From Candidula unifasciata (Eukaryota; Mollusca; Gastropoda; Stylommatophora; Geomitridae): a DNA stretch of 64,000 bases. The DNA lies in contig CAJHNH020004890.1 of NCBI GenBank assembly GCA_905116865.2, positions 2,660,943 through 2,724,942 of the forward strand, given 5' to 3'. Position numbers and translations under genes: made by a program. The notes under the pieces were generated by a model. It was not told the DNA's origin. It saw only the letters and a list, made by a program, of their open reading frames with translations, and ran no database searches. Position 1 is the first letter of the stretch. Every line of letters begins with the position of its first letter. Of this stretch, positions 1 to 11,498 are shown one piece after another.

Positions 1-78
1 GAAGTAAAGGTAGCCGGTGTAACGCTGACCACATCATCCACCAAATACCGATTGGTCTATAAAAATTTAAGTCTAGCC
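1..78 (+). mobile_element. SINE-B tail fragment (cut by window edge)
   Basis: Shares the body of a dispersed repeat seen at least ten times in this window, here called SINE-B. The diagnostic words are CTGACCACATCA and GATTGGTCTATAAAA. The full plus-strand form at the other end of the window (63774 onward) begins with a tRNA-like head, so this is the tail half of a copy that starts outside the window. Confidence 0.75.
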
Positions 79-424
79 AAAAAAAAAAAAAAAAGCTAAG
101 GCATGGAAAAGAGACCTTAATTTTTTACTTACATTAATAGTTTTTTTTTCAGGCAGACTGTGATGAGAGCGACGTTTTGCAAAGGACCTGCTACATGATG
201 ATGATGAACGGGGAAAGACTGACTTGCCTATCAAGTCTTTTTATATCCTTCTGTCTAGAAATCAGTAGGGTGCTGCCAAACATTTCTGATACAGATGATT
301 TAACATAACCTGATACTAAACCATCTAACATCTGTCTTGTTGGCCCTCCCTCTATTAAACTATCATGAGATGCCCTTCGTCTATTAAACTTTCATACTGC
401 CACCAGTTGTCACCTTCTCATAAG
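79..424. other. No recognisable feature
   Basis: Unique-looking sequence with a short A-run near 80-95 and a T-run near 140. No coding signature or repeat was recognised. Confidence 0.5.
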
Positions 425-667
425 TCTTCCAAGGTGGCCGGCTCTCTAGCGTAGTTGGCTAAACCGGATTGCGCGGTGACCGAGGGATGAACTCCTTGTA
501 GTCCGGGTTCACTCCCGGGGGTTGGCAGAAAAGCCACATTTCTCCCAGATTTATGGTATTTACAATGGAATCAAGGCCGAAAGTTTGCGATATCCATAAT
601 ACCGGGCCTAGGGGTTAACAACTCATGGCTTCTGGATACTAAAACAAACAAACAACTCTTCCCAGGT
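425..667 (+). mobile_element. tRNA-derived SINE-A with target-site duplication
   Basis: The element (about 436-656) has an A-box-like GTAGTTGGCTAAACCGG and a B-box-like GGGTTCACTCCC, so it is a tRNA-derived SINE. It ends in a short (AAAC)n-like tail. It is flanked by imperfect 11-bp direct repeats, TCTTCCAAGGT (425-435) and TCTTCCCAGGT (657-667), as expected of LINE-driven insertion. Two further copies lie at 44901 (interrupted) and 51852. Confidence 0.85.
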
Positions 668-859
668 ATGTCCATTAAGAATAGAGATAAAGGCAATCAC
701 AGCAGCTCTCCACTGGCTTGACAACCACTGGCACATACATACACATATACACACATTTCGGGATTATTAGAGACCCCAAAAACATATTGAGAAAACTGAA
801 ACAGTTATGCTCCGCGATGAACAGTAGCAACTAGGAACTTCTTCTTTTTTTGACTACAG

Positions 860-1085
860 TGAAAACACGGATAATGCAATGATACGGACGTGTCATAACA
901 TCTATCTGCCTCTCAGGGACAGTATTACATGGGTCAGTACAAATGAAGAAGAGAAGGGGCAGACCAAGGAAGACCTGGATACAGAACAGCAACTGGTGAC
1001 CTAACAAAAATGTAGAATCACGGGACGTTGATGACGATGATCCGCGAAGAGTGGCAAGAATCGCTTCAGAGGTCCCTGACAGTTA
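860..1085 (+). pseudogene. Decayed non-LTR reverse-transcriptase C-terminus
   Basis: Near 950-1005 one frame reads RRGRPRKTWIQNSNW followed by TGA. This is the basic GRPRKTW segment found near the C-terminus of many LINE reverse transcriptases. The surrounding frame is broken and no catalytic part is present. A short decayed 3' end is the best reading; the clade cannot be told. Confidence 0.4.
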
Positions 1086-1225
1086 GCTTCATTTGGAAAC
1101 GAACTGGGAGACAGATATAGCTGTTTTTACTTTACTGAGTGGGAAACTGATGCATGTTATATTAGATGCAGCAAAAGGGTTTTTGGTAGATAATTAACAG
1201 TGTATAATCACAAACAGATCGTCAC

Positions 1226-1616
1226 GTGGGGGCTGCGTGGTCTCAAGGCATGGTGTTCGACTCGAGTGCTAGAGGTTCCGGGTTTAATGCCATTTAAGGG
1301 CTGGGATTTTTTTCACGTGGACTAAGACTTCTAGTAATTCCCCAGGTCTCTGGGTAATGAGTTCAGGCGCCGTTGTGCATTGTTGCGCACGTATAAAAAA
1401 AATCCCTTAGCAGATGGAAATCGAAAAGAATAGCTGCCCGGGTAAAATTTGGAGTTAAACATCTACTCAAAGTATTTCAGGATCCTCGCCGGGGCTACAG
1501 AGCCTGTGCACTGTGCTGAGCTTCTTCGGACTCGGACGTGAGTTAGAAGAAGAACGGAGAACTTATGGGTTACTACCCGCGTGCCATGATGTTGATCCGT
1601 TGTTCAAACCTCAAAA
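1226..1616 (+). mobile_element. SINE-D, about 390 bp
   Basis: A near full-length match to 59779-60190. The tRNA-like head has GTGGTCTCAAGGCATGG and GGTTCCGGGTTTAATGCC. The body shares TTTCAGGATCCTCGCC and TTCTTCGGACTC with the other copy, and both copies end at GATCCGTTGTTCAAAC. A tRNA-related promoter and two dispersed copies support a SINE. The open frame across its 3' half is incidental. Confidence 0.75.
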
Positions 1617-1737
1617 TAAATCATCACGATCTGAAGAAAATAGTGACGCGTGGAGCGAACAGGGGATCTTACTGACACTCAACACTCAGAGAAAACAAAA
1701 GACGGGCATTCTTTCAGATTGTGGCTGTCTTCTGAAA

Positions 1738-2102
1738 AACGGTCCCAAATTACCGAGGCCGAAAATATATCCTAACAGGGCCCCAGTCACATGTCAATTG
1801 CGGACTTCGCCACCGCCGAGAGTATCTCCCACGCCGCGCCTGAACTAGATGGAGCTTAACTAGATGGCTGGGACTCACCAGCAAATAAAATAAAGGAAGC
1901 TGCATGAGATGCGGTAGCTGCTGCTCGTGAGTCCCAGCCATTTAGTTTAGACCCAATCCACGCCGCGCATAGCGGCATGGGAGATAAGCGGTGGCGGTAG
2001 TCGCCGGGAGTTCACAATTAAAGTCGTCGGCAGTCCGCTATTGACATGTGACTGAGGCCCTGTTAGGGTGTATTTTCAGCCTCGATAATTTGGGACCGTT
2101 AT
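1738..2102. mobile_element. Foldback/TIR element with inner hairpin
   Basis: The left end ACGGTCCCAAATTACCGAGG is matched in inverted orientation at the right end. The two arms, about 70 bp each (1738-1806 and 2028-2102), both include CCCTAACAGGG-like and CAGTCACATGTCAAT words. An inner inverted pair, GGCTGGGACTCA near 1866 and TGAGTCCCAGCC near 1928, makes a second hairpin. A related element lies at 61370-61998. There is no coding capacity, so it is non-autonomous. Confidence 0.8.
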
Positions 2103-2534
2103 TAGGAAGATAGCCCAGACTGTTATTGCAGCTTCAAAATCGAAAAGTCTCCACTGGCTGCTAAAGATGGGGACGAAACACTTATGGGAGTTTGTAATGC
2201 TGTCCTAAACTCAACTCAACGAAGAAAATGTGGCTTTTCAACTGATGAGATTAGTACATAGGTTTTGTCTTTCTGTTACAGTTGTAATGGGTCGGTGTGT
2301 ACGTGTCTTGTGTGTGTGTGTGTGTGTGTACGTGCGTCCATATAAGGCTGGAATTTACAGCTGGTAAACGTAAAGAAGAATAAAGAAAAGAGATCATCCT
2401 CAATACACACTGAACCACTCGGTCCATAAGTGCATGGAACCTCCTCGGGATTTTTTTTTTCTTAGCATGTAGCGGTTGAAAATGCATGAGTTTAGGCTTA
2501 ACATCTGACAAAAGCTTTATGTATCAATGTGTGA
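2103..2534. other. Unannotated stretch with a short GT microsatellite
   Basis: Contains a (GT)n run near 2309-2329. The words near 2160-2200 (CTGCTAAAGATGGGGACGAA) are echoed near 26092-26130, suggesting a dispersed repeat tail. No gene is visible. Confidence 0.45.
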
Positions 2535-2960
2535 TTAGAGTATAGATGGGTTACAACTGCTTGCACCTCACAAACGTTAAATGTATGAGCGTGTGGTTAG
2601 ACTAAAGATAGGTGAGAACTACTTACCTACATGACTGTAAGCCTTTACATTGCAAACGTTAAATGTATGAGCGTGTGGTTAGACTAAAGATAGGTGAGAA
2701 CTACTTACCTACATGACTGTAAGCCTTTACATTGCAAACGTTAAATGTATGAGCGTATGGTTAGACTACAGGTGGGTGAGAACTACTTACATGCGTGGCT
2801 GTAGGCTTGCACCTCACAAAAAATGTATGAGCGACTAAAGATAGGTGAGAACTACTTACATGCGTGGCTGTGACCGAGAAAATAGACTAAAATGTTCTGT
2901 GATTTTCACCCGCTTACTTACATGCGTGGCAGGCTTGCACCTCACAAACGTTAAGCGTTC
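2535..2960. repeat. 82-bp minisatellite
   Basis: Units start with CAAACGTTAAATGTATGAGC at 2571, 2653 and 2735, an exact 82-bp spacing. Shorter, degraded units lie on each side. About five units in all. Confidence 0.9.
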
Positions 2961-3049
2961 ATGGTATGACCGAGAATATAAGTCTTGTCAGGGGAACATC
3001 TGTTCTTGGACCATGGTACCATTCAATCATACATGAATTTGCATCGTAC

Positions 3050-3648
3050 GTTTCCAAAAAGATGCATGCACTTCATGTACATACTTGTCCAGAACTCGTA
3101 AAAGTATGTGTACGTGATCTGCAAACTTGTTTCAGTTGTTAAATACACATGTGCGAAGCAATTAGTGGACCATGCAATGTTTGTACCATTCAATCAGAGA
3201 TAGGTGACCACATTTATGCAATAATATACGCAACTAATGAATTTGCATCGAACGTTTCCATTGGGGGGGGGGGGGCAAGGACTAACATGACTTTTAGGCG
3301 TGGTGCCGTTTCATTAATATATCTGGAGTATCTGTCTACAAGAAAACAAATGCGTGATGGTAGAACACTTGTTCCTGTGCGGGAGGATTTTTTAATAAAG
3401 CGCATCACTGACATTGATATCACATGGAATCATAATAAAGAAAAGGATTGCTCTGAGTAACATTGGGAAGCTGAAGCTGTTACTGTTACAATGCACAGCT
3501 GTGTACTTTGTACATACTTGTCCAGACTCATGGGGTTGCCTAAATCACAAACTGTAAAAATCGACTTGCAATATAAAAAGTATGTGTACGTGATCTGCAA
3601 ACTTGGGGTTCAGTTGTTAAATACACATGTGCGAAGCAATTAGTGTAA
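3050..3648. repeat. Direct duplication pair
   Basis: Segment 3070-3168 recurs at 3509-3648. Shared words include AGTATGTGTACGTGATCTGC and CACATGTGCGAAGCAATTAG. The second copy has a 30-40 bp insertion. The sequence between holds a G-run near 3262. No coding function seen. Confidence 0.8.
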
Positions 3649-4380
3649 TAATTATCAAGGCGGTCCAGCGATTTTATTATACGTAATAAAAAGAGAATTA
3701 TTCAGCCCTGTCTGATACTGATCACACCACCCATCGAGTTCATAGTGAGGGTTCCGCGGTCATATTTAGGGGAGAAAACAGAATAGACCACGAAAGGAAA
3801 ACTTGGTTCCAAATGCTGTTCAGCTGAGGAGGGCGGAGGAGGGGGGGGGGGGGAGAAAGCTGAGGTTAGGCTCTTAGCCCCAAAGAAATACAGTCAGGAC
3901 ATGCGACTCTTCTAGCCTCAGACAGCAAACATTCCAACTCCTGGCTTTCTCGCTATTATAACTGATAGGAGACGTGGCAACAGCTTTGGGGCAGGTCAGG
4001 CTCGCCAGCACGGAAGTGCAGCTCATCTAGGAGAAGGACAACCGATCTCAAACCTCCACTGCCTTGTGGCAATACCTGATTTAGGGTAAATGCTTCGGAA
4101 GTAAACCAAGAGGAAGAATTCAGAGCTGGAATCCCTAAGGGTGTTTACACTACTGCCCCGGAAATTTCCTGGAACGTATTCGGCGCCAAGCTGTGTTGGC
4201 ACTTGCCCTTCCCTTGGTAATAGCGTTGATCCAGACAGGTGGTACCTTCTGCCTAGGCAACAGCGTGAACTCCAATTCAACGTGCTCATGCCTTTGCTTG
4301 GAGAGGCTACCCAAGCGTCGCTTAACATACCTGGAAGCAGCAGTTACCGGTTATATACCGGTCAAGCAATTGTTTGAATA
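3649..4380. other. Unrecognised sequence
   Basis: Contains a G-run near 3841-3854. Open frames overlap on both strands at 4023-4377, but no protein family, splice structure or repeat was recognised. Confidence 0.4.
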
Positions 4381-4906
4381 GTGTAAAGCAGTGATTCCCA
4401 AATTGTACGCCACGGCGCCTCGGGGAGCCGCGACCTCTTCACATGGGCGCCGCGAAATATTCGAAGATACACAAGTTTTTTTTTCTCTTTTTCAAATCTT
4501 TTAAAAACGAATATTCATGCTTTTACTTAGGTTAGGGCGCCGTGACAAAAAAAAAATTCAATTGAAAAAAGGCGCCGCGACGGTTCTTAATTTATAACGT
4601 ACCCCAAACAGGAAACTCCCGTGGGAAATCCACAGCTGACCTGACAGTCCATTATTTCAAGGGGTGCAAGTGTGCTGTTGTGTGGTGCTATTTTTGAGTG
4701 TTCATCTAGTGTCTTCTAACCCTAACCCTAACCCTAACCCTACCTTAACCCTAACCCTAAACTTGGCTGTAGATAAATCTCGAGAAACTACACCCTGAAC
4801 ACCCTAGAATTGATTGGGCATGTCTCCCGTGACGTTGTCGTCAGGGGTAAGTTATAAATGAAGTACCGCCGCGACTAAGAAACGTTTGGGAAACACTGGT
4901 GTAGAG
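4381..4906. mobile_element. hAT-like MITE with 8-bp target-site duplication
   Basis: The element is 4389-4898. Termini CAGTGATTCCCAAA and TTTGGGAAACACTG are inverted repeats of the CAGTG type known from hAT elements. Subterminal GC-rich GCGCCGCG motifs are also typical. Flanks are GTGTAAAG (4381-4388) and GTGTAGAG (4899-4906), an 8-bp duplication with one mismatch. There is no transposase. It carries a short telomere-like tract. Confidence 0.85.
4714..4762. repeat. Telomere-like CCCTAA tract inside the MITE
   Basis: About seven CCCTAA units, one of them altered (CCCTACCTTAA). The tract lies inside the hAT-like MITE rather than at a chromosome end. Confidence 0.9.
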
Positions 4907-4996
4907 TAAGACGCTAGGGTTTGCTTCTGGCGGTGAGAGAAATCATTATTATCTCATTGGACAGTTACCGCCCGCCTTAGTTGGACAGTCTCCACC

Positions 4997-5276
4997 AGGG
5001 CTGCCAATGCTTGGGGTTTCCCCCCAGATCTGGGTTTTCATTTGACGCCTCGGGAAAATCTGGGTTTTTTTTTTTTAATTTATCCTTAAATAAAAGTGGT
5101 AAATGCTTCGTTTCGTAAATCTAAATTTTGTACATTTTAACAATCTGGGTTTTTTTTATTTTGTGTTTTTGTTCTCTGTATATGTATTGCTTGGGTTTTT
5201 GTTCTCTGTATATGTATTGCTTGGGTTTTTGTTCAGCTAGGCTGGTTTTTTCAAAAAAAATCCCATTGGCAGCCGT
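4997..5276. mobile_element. MITE-E with short inverted ends
   Basis: Ends AGGGCTGCCAATG (4997-5009) and CATTGGCAGCCGT (264-276 of the 5000s) are inverted repeats. The left part recurs at 19868-19960, including CCCCCAGATCTGGG. A 30-bp direct repeat containing GTTCTCTGTATATGTATTGC occurs twice near 5170-5222. No clear target-site duplication. Confidence 0.65.
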
Positions 5277-5468
5277 GGGTGTGAGAACGCGAACACGGCG
5301 GCCTATGCATGTCGGTGCGGCACGTATTATTGATGACATTACAGAAATGTCCAGTCAAAAGGTCGCCATAAATTGATTCTGTCCAGTTATGTTGGGAAAT
5401 AGAAACAAGATGCCAACTAGCCAGCACACTTATTATATACCAAGTGACACCGCTAATGAGACATCCAC

Positions 5469-5692
5469 GGTTAGTTGCGTATGTATCCTTTACAGGACGT
5501 TGCAGCCCCTGGCTGTTGTGTGGTTTTTCTAGGCAAATTTACATCCAGTAGTTTGCCATTGCTTTCTGGAGGTCAGCTTTCTTGATACCACTGTCGAAAC
5601 CAACGCAAGGCACATGGCTCGCAGCTGGGATCGAACACGGCATTCCGGCATTACGAAGCGTTCGCATCGCGTTAGCCACAGAGCCGACAAAC
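5469..5692 (-). mobile_element. SINE-C copy
   Basis: Read on the minus strand the head is CGGCTCTGTGGCTAACGCGA with a B-box-like GTTCGATCCCAGC, so it is tRNA-derived. It matches copies at 30112, 51199 and 60530. The minus-strand tail ends in GGATACATACGCAACTAACC-like sequence. Confidence 0.8.
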
Positions 5693-6093
5693 ATCCAAAC
5701 TTAAGTTAAAAAAACACACCAAGAAACAGATTATCTTGACTTATACGCGTTCACCAGCTGTAAACTCTCGCGAAAAGTTCTGGTTGTTCATCCACTTCTT
5801 GACTGCAGTCCTGTTTCAGAAGCAGTGTTGCGTGGGCATCGGTTTTACAGATCTGACTCATATGTATGCAGATTGCTGGTTTCTTGTCTCTGAGGCAGAT
5901 GCAATCCTACTTTAAAAGAAACTCCAAATTAGTCGACTCTCACGACAGGCTTTTAAGTAGGCAGTGGATCTGTTCTTGTTTTCCCTATAACAGGGCCCCG
6001 GAACCCACACGGGAAGATATAGATTATAAACAGCATATTCATACCAGCACTGAGATACGAGTGCCAGACTTGGATCTTATCGAGGGCTTACCT
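5693..6093. other. Unannotated; contains a short family-D match
   Basis: Positions about 5745-5850 resemble the GTTCACCGGCTGTGAATTCC end of the repeat at 35863 (family D). The rest is unrecognised. Confidence 0.4.
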
Positions 6094-6240
6094 TTGTAAA
6101 ATTAACACCTGTGAAATGATATGCCGAAGAACTTAACCATGCGAGAGAACGTTAGAAATGATATCAGACACACTGCGGGAACAACACCATGCAGCAAATT
6201 CAGTGAGAACCAGAAGATCAAATGGTTTTGTCATCAGGTA
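6094..6240 (+). pseudogene. LINE-X 3' fragment, frameshifted
   Basis: One frame reads KINTCEMICRRT and a second reads IRHTAGTTPCSKFSENQKIK. These match KKITTCEMRCLRKA and AIVGTTPCLQYIKKQQIE of the better preserved copy at 26347. It is therefore a broken piece of the same non-LTR reverse-transcriptase C-terminal region. Confidence 0.7.
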
Positions 6241-6309
6241 AGAATACAGCCAGTACAAATACAAACGCCGGTGCTACATGTTTAACTGCATTTCACTGTC
6301 CGCCACCAA

Positions 6310-7109
6310 AGGAGTCGGTTTGCAGCTGATCTGTCCCACTTGTCTGTGCGAATATTGATATCTTTCAGGTCACGTTTGCATGTGTCCTTATAGCGTAGCT
6401 TTGGCCCTTCTGCATGTCTTATCCTTGTTACCAGTTAACCATAAAGGAGATTCTTTTCGAATGCGACCGTACTAGATGCGAAAGGCAAGTCCCAACTAAC
6501 GCAGGAGTCTTTGATTCAATAGAAAGTACATTACTGCCATACCTGTTCTTTTGAGAACACATTCATTGGGGACGAAGTCTCGCCATGTATACCAAGAATG
6601 TGGAGTGTATTCAATCTTTTCTCTTAAGGAGCACACCAAGTCCAGGTTTCACTGTCGTAAAGGAGCGTGCTCTGGACGTGCACTGAATAAACATTCATTG
6701 TGGTCCTAACCGTAAGCTTTTTGTTTGACCACACATTTGTTGTGAGTTTGTAGAAGAGTGCACAAGCTTTTTGCTCTTCGTCTGTTTAGCTCTGCATGTA
6801 GGGAACGGTCGTCTACGATACAAACTCATGTACAACCAATAGCTAATGGTTAAAAAAAACCACACAAAAACGCTAATGCTTGGTGGGTTTATCTCATTCA
6901 TCCCCACCACTTCCGTTTTGTTGAGATTGATAGTCAGTCGAAATTATGTGCATGTATTTGAAAAGCCATTCACGAGAATCTGCACGTTACTTTTAGTATG
7001 TGCAGTAATGACTGCTTCATCCACCAATAGAAAGTTCCTGCGATTTCTTGTCTGCACCTTACTCCTTGCACGAAGCCTGGACAGATTGAAAAGGATGCCT
7101 ATCATTGAG

Positions 7110-7110
<1 letters not shown>
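6310..7110 (-). pseudogene. LINE-Y reverse-transcriptase remnant
   Basis: Parallel in order and wording to the minus-strand remnant at 48900-49790. Shared DNA words include AACTCATGTACAACCAA, GCTAATGCTTGGTG and TTTCACTG(T/C)CGTAAA. The minus-strand frame NPPSISV matches NTPSISV of the other copy, the strand segment after the catalytic box in LINE reverse transcriptases. Many stops and shifts; not functional. Confidence 0.65.
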
Positions 7111-7700
<590 letters not shown>

Positions 7701-8016
7701 TGACCGTCTTATCTGGTCTCTTGTCTTAACTGCTTATTGGATCTGAAATATGTCCAACTGAACATTTGTTCTCAAAATTTTCTGATTGGTAATCTAAAGC
7801 TACCGTTGCTTTCCAACTCTCACATCCATAAGTTAGCGCTGGCATCACACAAGAGTTGAACAGTACCGGCGTCCTTTATTTTACCGAGAAACAGAACCAT
7901 TACAGTAACAACGATAATGAACGATTCATTTCCGACAATAATACAATTAATGATTGATTAACTTCTATCAATACCATGAGGACAAAACAATATTAACGAT
8001 AGACTGCGTCTCTTAC

Positions 8017-8226
8017 CGCCATCGTTGTTGTAAATGATGACCCGGTGTAGCACATAAGGCTTGTTAAATGTCACATACCACCAGCTGCCCCGATAGGATC
8101 TCCAGGTGTGAATGCAATCTTCACAACGTATACTTGTGCTTCCATCTACAGCCAGGTGGAAGAGACCTTCGTTATGAAAATATCTCCGACTGAAATCCGT
8201 CTCCTGTTTGATGGCAACATTTCGAC
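8017..8226 (-). CDS. Exon c: fucolectin/F5-8C-like domain, first half (second module)
   Basis: Acceptor GATAG before 8226 and donor GTAAGA after 8017 give 70 codons, phase 1-1. The peptide opens with GRNVAIKQET, has LAVDGSTS, and ends GSWWYVTFNKPYVLHRV plus IIYNNDG. N-x-A near the start, an A-x-DG turn and W-x-V-x-F are standard for galactose-binding beta-sandwich domains. It is the counterpart of exon c' (42773-42985). Two extra cysteines (RCEDC) replace the single one in c'. The second half of this domain would be the next exon, below the window. Joined to exon b it reads SGGRNVA, exactly as b' to c' does. Confidence 0.85.
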
Positions 8227-8351
8227 CTATCAGAGAGCAGTAAACTCAACTTGAGCACAGGCAACTTTTGTTTAGGACACAATTAAACACAACACAAACT
8301 TCCTATTCTTCATCTTCTTCTTCTTCTTCTGTATTATATATCCAGTTTCGT

Positions 8352-8567
8352 CCTTTTTAGGACGAAATTTTTTGTCATTTGAAGCCCTACTCTGGCTTTT
8401 GCCAGGGGCCGCAATATAGGCAGGCCATACATATGGCCAAATGTCTGAACGCGGTTTCTGGGACCTCTCCACGGCGATCCTCATCCGCATGGTGGCACTT
8501 TGTGTCATCGGGTGTTTATCGCTTGTGTGATGTCCTGGTGGGGTAGAAAGTCAGTCAGTCAGTCTTC
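8352..8567 (+). mobile_element. Repeat-E copy with (GTCA)n tail
   Basis: Shares TTTGAAGCCC(C/T)ACTCTGGC and GGTGGCACTTTGTGTCATCG with 18164-18352, and in inverted form with 11499 and 25305. Ends in GGGGTAGAAA followed by GTCAGTCAGTCAGTC, a microsatellite tail typical of SINE or LINE 3' ends. No A/B box was recognised. Confidence 0.75.
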
Positions 8568-8569
8568 TT

Positions 8570-9240
8570 CTTCTTTACGTCCTCTGTTACACCTCGAGGG
8601 AGAGGTAAGGTCCCTCTTCGTGCCCTTTTGGCTGCTTCGACCATAGACACATCGTGGTGCTGTCTTCTTCGTCACCATGACGTAATTTTGCTGTTTTTAT
8701 CGTTGCCGCGATATGTGCACATTTCTATTTCATTAGGCATATATTTTTCAAGCTAGCTTCGTGGGACACTGAGTAATATTTTGCAGCCTCCTTTGAGTGA
8801 TTGCTTCATCAGCCACCGATCTACGGGTGTTGTCCCCAGGACAGCCTCTTGAAGACTAAAGGAAAGGCAGGTGCAGATCGAGAGCATTTCCCGCCATCCA
8901 AGGAAGCTTCCATAAGTTCAGAGCCGATACATTGGCCCTCTGGTACTGGTATCAGCCAAGCAATCTTTACTTGCAGCTCATGACTGCTAAATGTCACATC
9001 TATTTTTTTACTGTCTGCACCCATTTGTGATCTTCAGGAAGCTGTCTGCAGACCTGAGACGTCGATGAACTTCCCAAAATGGGCAGCTGGCTTCCTTGGC
9101 GTGTTAGACCTATCTTCGCAAATGGCCTTGTTCGCTTGGATGTCCCAGGACACTTTGTACGGCATCCATGGATAGCATGCATTAAGCATGGCTTCCTCGT
9201 TATTCGTTTCACTTCAACAAATCGAGCCATATGGTGAACG
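8570..9240. repeat. Family-D related repeat
   Basis: Positions 8840-9000 match 36185-36330, sharing GCAGATC, CCGCCATCCAAGGA and GCTTCCATAA. Similar organisation suggests a fragment of the element inserted at 35845-37207. The remainder, 9000-9240, is open on the minus strand but unrecognised. Confidence 0.6.
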
Positions 9241-10285
9241 TTTGAACCTTTTGTGTCTTTGAGGGACAGACATCATCTGAAACGTTGCTCATAAGACGAA
9301 CTATGAATAAATGAAACTCAGCGTTGGGATGGAACAGATACACAGACACAGTCATTCAGTTCAGCTCATGTCAGAACGTATCAAGGGGGAAACAGGAGAA
9401 CGTGGACAGGAGCAGCACGAGAAGCATAGGCGATTGGAGAGACTGGGAGTTAAAAGATAGTTGCTGACAACAATTTAATCTAAAATATCCAGCCACATTA
9501 AAAGACATAAACTTAAAAAAATTTCACCAGTAGGAAACGTCGAAGGTGAGAAAAGAAAGCAGTAAACAGCGACACATGTTGAAGAACAATATCACACGTT
9601 AAAGCAGATGGACCTATGATGAAGATTAACCTAGTCATTCAGCTGCATGAGCACTCCCATTGCTTCCCATATGTGAACTCCAACCGCATACATTACAACG
9701 TGTACAGATACTCATGTATACAGTCATCAGAGGCTGTCAAGAATTACTCTTGTTGTCTTCCTATATGCCCGTCGTTGCAACTAACCTTAATTCTCCTTCG
9801 AAGCCGGGGTACATCTGCCGGTAATGCGGGTAGCGGCAAACAATTAAGCCAGTAAAACAGATGTATACGCGAAAAGTCCAGGTAAAAGCCAAAAGTCCAA
9901 ATGGACGAACTACCAGGACCTCCCGCCGGATTTCACAACCGGTGAACGAGAAGAATCAAAAAGAACTTACCGTAAACTGCGTACAAGTAGAACAGGTGTC
10001 CAAATCGACCTCAAGATTTTAGCTCACAATTTTGAGTTACAAATATACCAACCAAATGCTGTTTAGTTAAGTCGACTCCTCGTTTGAGAAATATTTGTTT
10101 AAGCTCGAAAACTCGACTTAAACGCCACAATTTAAGCTATTTCAGTTTTCTTATCCAAGCAATTATGTCTGCCACTGTCTAAGACATATTTCCAAGCAGG
10201 AAGATTACTTCTTTGGCTGTGCAGAGAACTAAAAGTATTTTGACAGTTCCAAGAATAAGAAACATAAATGTAATTCATTGTTTAC
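9241..10285. other. Intronic sequence with an inverted family-D piece
   Basis: Positions about 9775-9965 are the reverse complement of the family-D end at 35863-36010 (shared GTAAAACAGATGTA-like and AAAAGTCCA(A)ATGGACGAAC words). The rest shows no gene or repeat I recognise. Confidence 0.5.
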
Positions 10286-10465
10286 CTCCACTGACAATAA
10301 TGGAACACACGTAAGCAGCCGCCGGTCCCTCAACAGTAATTTTGTTTGCAAATGCGAAACTGCTGCACTCGATATCAATCGTGTTCTTATCTATGACGAC
10401 TGTAGTCGAGTCAGGACACAGGTTTTCAGAGTCAGTAAGTGTGACTATCAGTGGCCTCATAGTAA
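10286..10465 (-). CDS. Exon b: second half of first galactose-binding-like domain (second module)
   Basis: Acceptor CTACCAG before 10465 and donor GTAAAC after 10286; 60 codons, phase 1-1. The same length and phase as exon b' (43766-43945). The three cysteines occupy the same places in both: NLCPDS, IDIEC and YVCSIIVSGG here; KPCPDM, VDVIC and ELCSLRLSGG there. The pattern of alternating hydrophobic residues fits beta-strands of a galactose-binding-like fold. Spliced to exon a it reads AEI-V-TMRPL. Function beyond a structural or ligand-binding module cannot be told. Confidence 0.85.
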
Positions 10466-10630
10466 CTGGTAGGAGTAGACAAATATAATAGTGATTAAAA
10501 TCAAGCCTAGCAAGGTTTTTTTAGGGGGGGTGGGGGATCCACTCATTCACAAATCGGGTATTCTGAGCCATTATGAATCAATGTTAACCATCCCTTTTTT
10601 AAACTCTGACATGTCATATTGAGGTATTGT

Positions 10631-10661
<31 letters not shown>

Positions 10662-10949
10662 TGGTCGTTTGGGTTAAATTCATGTCCTCGTCCTGGCCAA
10701 TTAATTGAAGTCATTCAATAACATTATTGCGAATATGTAGTTTTTCGGGCCGCAGGCGTGTCTACAAAGAGTCGTATGCGGCTTAATATTTCTCTCACTT
10801 CTCTATTTTTTATGTTTATTTTATAGCACTCTAATATATTTGTTTTAAATTTTTTTTTCTACACACAACAAATTAATTTTTGCTGCCATCGTTGTTTCTA
10901 TTGTTGTTGTGTTTTTTTTTTTGTTTTTTTTTTGTTACCTGTACTACTA
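10466..10949. other. Intron with simple runs
   Basis: Contains (GT)n plus a G-run near 10629-10661 and T-runs near 10912-10932. No gene. Confidence 0.6.
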
Positions 10950-11170
10950 CTTCTATTAATACTACTACTGCTACTTCTACTACTATTACTGTTTCCTATT
11001 ACTGTTACTACTACTGTTGCATCTGCTGCTGCTGCTACTACTGCTGCTGCTGCTGCTACTACTACACTACTGCTGCTGCTACTACTACTAATACTAATAC
11101 TACTGCTGCTGATGATACTACTACTACTACTACTGTTGCTGTTGCTGCTACTACTACTTATAGTGCTTCT
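10950..11170. repeat. Imperfect ACT/GCT triplet array
   Basis: About 220 bp of mixed ACT, GCT and GTT triplets. It reads open in several frames only because of its period of three. Same composition as the larger array at 23078. Confidence 0.9.
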
Positions 11171-11498
11171 GCTTCTCCTTCAAGTTTTTGCTGGGATTGA
11201 CAAAGTTTTTAATTGGTTTTCAAATGGGACGCCGAAAGACATGTTGAGTGATTTCCACTAGTACTGAAATGGAGCAGTTATAAATGTGTATGACTGTACA
11301 GGAGAACATCGTTTGTCTGGCTCGTAATAATCCGGACTCCATTGAATCCGGCCTTGTTTTTTCTTAAATCCTTGGTAATGACATGAAGAATAATTTACTT
11401 TGCCAAGTCGTTATAAGCGTGCGTCCTGGGCATAACACAAGTTGAGGCATCGCAGTCTTTTCTTCTTGCAAGCTCATTAAGCTTATTGAAAAGAAGTG

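Noticed and set aside
439..540. tRNA genes at SINE heads (also 29598, 34278, 51199, 63774)
   Set aside because: A/B-box-like words are present, but no complete cloverleaf or anticodon arm could be drawn, and the same sequences recur with SINE bodies.
4023..4381. Overlapping frames as a small gene or the missing exon d
   Set aside because: No galactose-binding motif (no ERLxGF or LTLCEV), no matching splice phase, and no recognisable family.
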